Source: Rhizophagus irregularis (taxonomy: Eukaryota; Glomeromycota; Glomeromycetes; Glomerales; Glomeraceae). Taken from it: a stretch of 64,000 nt of DNA. Positions 57,775-64,000 of this stretch are shown in pieces. Location of the stretch: the NCBI RefSeq assembly GCF_026210795.1, contig NC_089450.1, forward strand, positions 434,001-498,000, written 5' to 3'. Position numbers and translations under genes: made by a program. Each line of letters starts with the position of its first letter. The stretch's first letter is position 1. The notes under the pieces were generated by a model. That model searched no databases. It was not told the origin of the DNA and worked only from the letters and a program-made list of their open reading frames with translations.

Positions 57775-59460
57775 TTTAGAATTTGACAATTTTACATGAA
57801 CATCTACAATTTATATTAGCAGAAGCAAATTCTTTAACATCAAATAGTGCCAATGAAATTTATTTGAATAAAGATATTTGTAAAATTCTTTTTAATAATA
57901 ATTGGTGAAATACAATAGAATCTTTACAAGAAGTTTTATTGCTTTATTGTAATATTTTAAATAAGTTTTAAAGTAATAAAATATGTCTTTTTGTATTACT
58001 TTATACTTTAAAATATTTTATTCAATTTTGGAATCAGTTTTCAAATGTTAAGTTAAATGAAAAAATAATAGAATGATTAGAAAAATGTTGGTATCAAATA
58101 TCAATGGAAATAGCCATTACTTTTGCTTTTATTTATACTTCATCCAAAATATCAGCTTATATATATTCCTGTGTAAAAAGTTTAGAACTACTCTATTTTT
58201 GATTATATTAAATAAAGTTTTGTTTTTATTTATATAAATTTTTTTTAAAAAAAATTCTTTATATTATACTTTTTAAATAAACATAAAAAATTATCATATT
58301 TGCATTTATAAATTATATAATATAAGGTTTTTTTTTTAATAGTGAATTTTTAATTTTTTTAATTAAAGCAGTTACAGTGAAATGAATATAAAATTTTAAT
58401 AGTTTAACTAATAATAAAGTTATATTTCAAATTTCATGAAAATCAAGTCAGTAGTTATCAAGAAATCAACTATTAAAATATTGGCAATTATATGGAAATT
58501 ATTACTTTAGATCTTATATATAAATTATTAATCTTTAATAGTTAATTTCTTAATAAACTACTGATTCAATTTTTATGAAATTTGAAATATAATTTTATTT
58601 AAAGCTAACTATTTAAATTTTATATTTTTTGTTGTAATAACTCTGGTTGAAAAGTTACAAATTCATTATTTAGAAAAAACCTTGTATTATATAATTTATA
58701 AATATCAATATAAATTTTTTATATTTATTTAAGAAATTGACAATAAAAAATTTTTTTTTAAAAAAAATTCATATAAATAAAAATAAAATTTTATTTAATA
58801 TAATCAAAGATAGAGTGATTTTAAACTTTTTGTATGAAAGTGTATTTCAATTCTAAAATTAAAAATTTATTATTTATTCCATTGGAAATTTAGGATATTA
58901 TTTAATATATTATTACAAATCAAAAAAGGCCAACCTGTTTATTGTTAAATTTTGAGAATTATCACCAAAAAATTGAACTATTTAATGACAAGACTTTTGG
59001 ATAATTTAGTGATAATATATTAAGTTCTTGAAAATAGAACGCATGTGATCTTTATGGAATTTTTATATATAAACTACTATTATAACCAATTAAATGTAAA
59101 GTTTTATTAATAAATTTTAATAATATTTATTGCTAATTTAATTAATTTTTTAAAATGACAAAATTTTAACAATAAGTAAACAAACTTTATAAATCTATTA
59201 ATTTCTTATTTTAAAAAAAAAATTGCAAAAAATAAAGTAGAGTTTTTATATTTAAATGCTAAATCAGTTAATAATTCTGCAGAAAATTTACAATAAAATT
59301 CTATAGATAACGATGAAATTATTGAAGATGAAAATATTATAATAACTTTTAAATTTTAGAAAAATAAACTTGTTAAATAGGAATCAATGTTAATAAAAGA
59401 AAAAGTATTATAATTGAAAAAAGAAAAAGCCTTAAAAAATAATCCATGAAGTTTAAAAAG
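57775..59460 (+). mobile_element. hAT-like transposase relic, interrupted by a fold-back element
   Basis: Plus-strand pieces resemble a transposase of the hAT type as found in AT-rich fungal genomes. Left part (57781-58163): HEHLQFILAEANSLTSNSAN, ESLQEVLLLYCNILNK, KYFIQFWNQFSN and MEIAITFAFIYTSSKISAY. Right part (58843 on): YFNSKIKNLLFIPLEI, ILLQIKKGQPVY, then an acidic C-terminal stretch (DNDEIIEDENI, about 59310-59340). The frame is broken by several stops and shifts, so it is long dead. I could not find its terminal inverted repeats. The assignment rests on the order of motifs and on how cleanly the sequence resumes after the insertion. Confidence 0.45.
58164..58842. mobile_element. 679-bp fold-back element (Tc1/mariner-type MITE)
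   Basis: The two halves are inverted copies of each other: arms of about 310 bp with a spacer near 58475-58530. The right end CACTTTCATACAAAAAGTTT (reverse complement, from 58842) matches the left end from 58164, mainly with C/T and A/G differences. TA flanks both ends (58162-58163 and 58843-58844), the target duplication of Tc1/mariner elements. It has no transposase and sits inside the hAT-like relic, so it is younger than that element. Confidence 0.65.
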
Positions 59461-60051
59461 TGACTTTTTTACAAAATATATATATTTGGCAATTAATATT
59501 AGAGTAAAATGGAAGTTTAAAACTTTATTTAATTCTATTATTGATATTCTTAAATACTTATCAAATAAATTAATTTAAATAATAATTATTTTTTCTTATT
59601 ATTTATTATAATAGTTTGATTTGTTATAATTTTAATAAATTTTTTATATATATAGCATAATTTACTAAATAAAATTTAATTACTTAAAACTTTTAAATGT
59701 ATATTTTTAAAGTTTTAAATAAATATTATTAAATTATTTCTATTAAATAAAAAAATATGTTATATGAATTAAATGCTTTCAATAAATCTATTGATATTAA
59801 AAGATTTGGATTTTGGAATTAAAAGAATTGGAAGATTCCAATAACTTTCAATCTTCCAATATACATTACTACTATAGTTTTTCCAGCAATTTTACCATAA
59901 ACATATATATATTTACAAAATCTATAAATCTATAAAATATTATAATATAAATATATATAATTTTATAAAATCTGTAAACTTACAGAACATTATATTATAT
60001 TTAAATTCCTGATGTAATATTTAGATTATAGAGTGATACTATAATCTAGTT

Positions 60052-60108
60052 TAAGTAGAATTCTACTATATAATATAATTTAATATATTATATGATAGAA
60101 TTCTACTT
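60052..60108. repeat. Hairpin of 25-bp arms
   Basis: AAGTAGAATTCTA plus TATATAATAT on the left pairs with its complement on the right across a loop of only a few bases. One mismatch. It could extrude as a cruciform or fold in RNA. Confidence 0.6.
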
Positions 60109-61005
60109 ATATAAATAAAAATTATTTGAATTTATATTTTATATAAATGTTATTTAAATTTAAAAAAACTTTGGAATTTAAAATTTAGCATTTAATAATT
60201 TAAAATTTAATTACTTATAATTTACTATTTATTATTTTTACAATTATTTTAGTTTATTTTTATAAATTTTTATATAATAATATTAATAAAGATTTTTTAA
60301 TTAGATTTAAAATTTGAATGCATTTGCAATTAAACACATTTTCATTTTTAGAAATTTTTAAATAGCAAATTTGTCGATTATTTATGATCACGTTATGATT
60401 AGCAAATTTATTATTTAATAATTTCCAAAAAAGGGGTACATTGCAACACACCTGCATAAAATTATTATTATTATTATTTTTTTTTTTCTGCAGCACATTT
60501 GCAGTTTTATTAAAGTAAAAAAATAAAGAAAATATATACAAAGTAAAATTCCCTAATAACTACTTTAATATAATTAAACTACAAACTACTCGTCATATCG
60601 GTAGTACCCCACATGTGCACTATTAAGTGATCATTTGACTCTGTAGGTAGATTTCGTTTAGTAATGGGTCATCTTAGCCATAAAGACCCTATCTTCAATA
60701 TCTGGTGATCACAGGACCAAGCATAAAATTATTATTTCCTTTATAATTTGTTTTTATAACTTATAATTCAGTTTTTATTATATTTTTTAGTATAATTAAA
60801 TTAAATTAATATTTAACTATTTAGTTAGAAGTTAGTAATTATTAAATTATTTGGCCAAATAACTAAATTTTTTAATATTAAGGTTTAATTAATTAAAATA
60901 ATTAAATTTCTAATAATTTATAATAATAAAATAATATAATACATTAAAAGTTAAATTTTATAATTTTAAAATATTAAATTTATAATAATATTTTAAATTA
61001 ACAAT

Positions 61006-62712
61006 TTATTTATTTTCATCAAACCAAATAGGTTTAAAATTTTCTACTATTTTATAACCAATTTTCTTTTTATGGATATGATAGTAAAGATTCTTAAATT
61101 TTGAATAAAGCATATTATCTAATTTCAATAATTTTAATTGATTATTCCTATTGTAATAATCATTAATATAAACAGAAATCTTATAATTAACATCTCGAAT
61201 ATTATATAATTCCAAAGTATTTAAATTAATATTACAATTAATTAAAAAGATTTTTAAAAATTCTAAAGAAATAGATAAATTTAAAGATAAATGTTTTAAA
61301 GAATTTGGAAGAGAAGAAGATAATGATTGTAACATATTTGGTTTAAGTAAAACAATATCTACTTTGGAAGATTCTAAATATAGATAATATAAATTTTTCA
61401 TAAAAGGTAATAAATTAGAAATTTTTTCAAAAGTATCATAAGTAATAAATAAACATAAATGAGATAAATTAATACAATAATTTTTTACTGTATTAGAAAT
61501 ATCATCACAAATATAATTGCAAGCAAATTTTTTTAAATTTTTTGAAATCATTCTTAAAGTTAAAGTAATTTCATAATCAGCATTATTTGTTTGATATTGA
61601 AAAAATGAATGAGGATTCCAATGGCAAAATTTTTCAAGTGAAGATGTAGATGATTTAATTAAACCATTAATATCTTTCGGTATATCTCCATACTTATTTA
61701 ATTTATAAATATGAATTGATCTTAAATTTTTACAATTTTCCAATAATTGTATTAAATTAATAAATTTAATTTCTCCATTAAGCTTAAAATTTGTTAAAGT
61801 ATTTGATTGAGTTAATATAAGGGAATTGATGATTTTTTGATCCATTTTAGAACAATGACTTTCATTTATTTCCAACCTTTTTAAATTCCTTTGTGATTTA
61901 ATTAAATTCACTATTGCGGGATAAACTTTTTTGAGATCACAATCGATTTCATCATCCGAAGGAAAATGAATAAATATTTCCTGAATATTTTTTGCTAACT
62001 TTGCAAGGTTATTAAAAAATGTTGGCCATATTATAGTATAACTTTCTTCATGAATGCAATAAGCGAAAAATTTTAATGTTGTGAGTTTTTTCAATGAAAT
62101 ATAATGTGAATTCTTCCTTCTTCCTTCTTCAATATTATTTGTATTATAAGAATATAATAAAAGATCCAAGGTATAAATTATTCTTTGACTTGATATATGA
62201 TCATGAATATATTGTAATGTTATTAACTTTCCCGATTTCTTGAATATCATCTCCATTATAACACTTGTTATAATCATATAAATTTTGTTTAAATCAGTCT
62301 TCATTTCTATCAATAATTTATAATTCATTCTAACAAAATTTTCAAGCATTTTACCAAAATGATCATATTTAAATATTTTTAAATATTTTGGATAATCAAA
62401 TAAAGGTTCTTCCCAAGAATTCGGAATTGTAATAAATTCATTGATTAATGTGGATTTTCCTGAATCTTCTAAACATGAAATGTAAGTTCTTATAGAAAGA
62501 TTTGCGTTATTAGGGTTTTTTCTTTTTATATTATTAAATGGATCACTCCATAAAATTGGTATAGTAATTCTACACCAATTCCTATTTACCAAAATACATG
62601 AATAAAGTGCTCCTGGATCTTCTATTAAATATTGAAGTACTTCTTCTAAACAATTTGTGACAAAATTATGTCGTATTGTTGTTGAAATCTTCTTTTTATT
62701 TGCGATTTTCAT
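61006..62712 (-). CDS. F-box / leucine-rich-repeat-like protein
   Basis: Single exon, 568 aa. Residues about 18-60 form an F-box-like motif (NCLEEVLQYLIEDPGALYSC followed by LVNRNWCRITIPILWSDPF). F-box proteins bind SKP1 and bring substrates to SCF ubiquitin ligases. The remainder holds irregular leucine-rich repeats (LTTLKFFAYC, NLKRLEINES, TLTNFKLNGEI, NLRSIHIYKLN, HLCLFITYDTF, LKHLSLNLSISL, LNTLELYNI) that probably form the substrate-binding solenoid. This is the standard form of the large F-box families of Glomeromycotina. Codon use is extremely AT-rich, as in the surroundings. The first ATG of the frame at 62712 is used. The nearest upstream DNA is an AT-rich promoter region. Confidence 0.8.
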   Translation of the reverse strand: MKIANKKKISTTIRHNFVTNCLEEVLQYLIEDPGALYSCILVNRNWCRITIPILWSDPFNNIKRKNPNNANLSIRTYISCLEDSGKSTLINEFITIPNSWEEPLFDYPKYLKIFKYDHFGKMLENFVRMNYKLLIEMKTDLNKIYMIITSVIMEMIFKKSGKLITLQYIHDHISSQRIIYTLDLLLYSYNTNNIEEGRRKNSHYISLKKLTTLKFFAYCIHEESYTIIWPTFFNNLAKLAKNIQEIFIHFPSDDEIDCDLKKVYPAIVNLIKSQRNLKRLEINESHCSKMDQKIINSLILTQSNTLTNFKLNGEIKFINLIQLLENCKNLRSIHIYKLNKYGDIPKDINGLIKSSTSSLEKFCHWNPHSFFQYQTNNADYEITLTLRMISKNLKKFACNYICDDISNTVKNYCINLSHLCLFITYDTFEKISNLLPFMKNLYYLYLESSKVDIVLLKPNMLQSLSSSLPNSLKHLSLNLSISLEFLKIFLINCNINLNTLELYNIRDVNYKISVYINDYYNRNNQLKLLKLDNMLYSKFKNLYYHIHKKKIGYKIVENFKPIWFDENK

Positions 62713-63357
62713 AATGAATGTAAGTGTTGTCGTTGTTAAACGGTGTAAATATTATATATGAGATACTTTTTTATTTTATTTATTTTTTATTTTAATTTTT
62801 GCTTAAAAGGAAAGGAATTTATCTATTTTTTAATCGCATACCAGATGCCTTTTTTTTCTCCTGAACGAATTTATTTCTTTTTATATAAAAAAGAAAATTG
62901 GTTCTTTTATGCACATTTACTGGTTTACTGCATTATTTATATGATTGATAATTAAGATATTAAAGATCTACAGGTATGAATTGTGTGGACCAATCGTGAT
63001 AAATTCCTCTAAAAAAACAACCGATCGTCATAGGTTCTCGTAATATTGGCTCGGTTTATCTCTAAAGAATTCCATTCCAATTTACAATTTTAGAAATAGA
63101 TTTATAATAGTATCATGCTAAGATTTCCATTTTTTTTTTATTTACATAATTAATTAATACCATTAAGGATTAAGCAATAAAATATTTTTCCCACCATTAA
63201 TAAATATTACATGAAAATTATAAATAACAAGGTATAAAAAACATTATAATAATAGATTTCTTATGATTATATAATAATCGATCAATACTGACAAATCATT
63301 CGGTAAGAATCAAAGGAAAAAAATATCAAAAAAGGAGAAATATTAAATATTGACCCG
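62713..63357. other. Intergenic spacer
   Basis: Between the start of the F-box gene and the 3' end of the last gene, both on the minus strand. AT-rich; a plus-strand open stretch at 62758-62955 is hydrophobic low-complexity and looks random. No gene. Confidence 0.55.
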
Positions 63358-64000
63358 TTATTCATTATTGATATTCAAGTTGTTGTTGATATTCAAGTTG
63401 TTATTGATATTCAAGTTACTATTTATCAATTCTTGTGATACTGAAATTCTGCCTAGAATTTTTTAAAAAAAATGTAAATTAATATAATCAATTATTATAA
63501 AAAAGAATTGGAGTTTTCCTTACGTCTATTCGAGTCACGTCTCCTAGCACGATAACTGTTCACGATTTTACGAAATGTTACCATTGGTAAATTTCTTTCA
63601 GTTTCCGGCACAATCGACTCATAAGCCTCTAAACCGGACTCAATACGATTAAATGCTTGTGTGTTCTAATTAATTCAATTTAAATATATTAATAATTTTA
63701 CAAATTCAAAAAATTCGTCATACTAGAGTTATTTATTTACCTTAAATTTAATATTTGATTCTGGAAATCTCAAACTAAATGCTTCATTTAAAGAGTCGTG
63801 AGCTGAATCACGAATTGCTTTCTCATAAGAATGCGCTTGTACGACCCACGAAGAAAGATCAATATAAGGTATTTCATTATTTGCAAGTTCTAAAGTAAAT
63901 ATAATATTTTGTGCTTTTTTAGGTTTGGCCTTATTGTTAAAAAAGAAAAATTCTTTTTTGTTAATTATCAACCTTCAAAGAAAGATTATTTTTCTTTTAA
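63358..64000 (-). CDS. 3' part of a multi-exon gene, unknown family
   Basis: Exons on the minus strand: about 63929 (or further right) to 63741, 63665-63524 and 63452-63358; phases agree. The 5' part lies outside the window or in an unrecognised short exon. The visible 140 residues start acidic/hydrophobic (NIIFTLELANNEIPYIDLSS, WVVQAHSYEKAIRDSAHDSL), continue NTQAFNRIESGLEAYESIVP, then a basic stretch (FRKIVNSYRARRRDSN). They end in a tandem repeat (NSNLNINNNLNINNNLNINN) coded by 18-bp units. I recognise no family. Conservation of the open frame across two introns supports a real gene. Confidence 0.6.

Larger units (their letters stand above)
54700..61005. other. 6.3-kb gene-poor region with decayed gene and transposon remains
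   Basis: 54700-55160 holds the promoter of the BTB-TLDc gene and otherwise nothing recognised. 55160-56570 holds a disrupted multi-exon gene, 57387-57468 a block of short repeats, and 57775-59460 a hAT-like relic split by a fold-back element. 60052-60108 is a hairpin, and 60565-60725 a small GC-richer island. The remaining DNA is AT-rich with no visible gene. Confidence 0.6.

Noticed and set aside
60260-60541. 93-codon minus-strand frame
   Set aside because: Asn/Lys/Leu low complexity in AT-only DNA with no domain or splice support.
1-64000. CRISPR array, bacterial operon or prokaryotic mobile island
   Set aside because: Spliceosomal introns, eukaryotic gene families and a nuclear tRNA show eukaryotic DNA; the tandem repeats found lack unique equal-length spacers.
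1-64000. LTR retrotransposon or Polinton-type element
   Set aside because: No paired long terminal direct repeats and no capsid, integrase or reverse transcriptase segments were recognised.

Overview
The window looks like nuclear DNA of an arbuscular mycorrhizal fungus, most likely Rhizophagus or a close relative (Glomeromycotina). That is an inference. It rests on the very AT-rich base composition, many short GT-AG introns (mostly about 60-110 bp), long decayed transposon deserts, and family-level content typical of these fungi: several MATH-BTB, BTB-BACK-TLDc, TPR and F-box/LRR genes among single-copy housekeeping genes. No database search was possible. Gene models were built by hand from reading frames and splice signals, and each multi-exon model keeps phase across every junction.

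Layout. 1-1399: an amino acid permease (minus), running off the left edge. 3798-5267: a secreted or membrane-anchored protein with a ricin-type lectin and an aerolysin-like domain. 6994-10947: a MATH-BTB gene converging on a BTB-BACK-TLDc gene. 11.7-18.1 kb: housekeeping block with COG7, a Rac GTPase, tRNA-Leu(AAG) and a ZRANB2-like RS-domain protein. 18.1-26.2 kb: AT-rich desert with satellite-like repeats, a retroposed 3' end with poly(A), a Mutator-like MITE and a decayed coding fragment. 26.2-39.4 kb: second housekeeping block with ALG3, a B-box/DUF2009 protein, MTO1, a Clr2-domain protein and SYF2. 39.6-43.3 kb: a second MATH-BTB plus BTB-TLDc pair. 43.5-49.0 kb: two divergently arranged TPR paralogs flanking a small secreted protein. 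49.0-54.7 kb: a MITE, minisatellites, an Asn/Ser-rich repeat protein and a third BTB-TLDc gene. 54.7-61.0 kb: a disrupted multi-exon gene and a hAT-like transposase relic split by a 679-bp fold-back element. 61.0-64.0 kb: an F-box protein and the 3' end of an unknown gene.

How the genes relate. The housekeeping genes do unrelated jobs: Golgi tethering, polarity GTPase, N-glycan assembly, mitochondrial tRNA modification, splicing, heterochromatin. They are not a functional cluster. The lineage-expanded genes (MATH-BTB, BTB-TLDc, F-box) belong to families commonly acting as substrate adaptors of cullin E3 ligases. The lectin/aerolysin-like protein and the small secreted protein are the best candidates for surface or host-interaction roles. 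No gene set clearly forms a new multi-gene system. The most unusual single gene is the membrane-anchored lectin plus aerolysin-like protein at 3798-5267.
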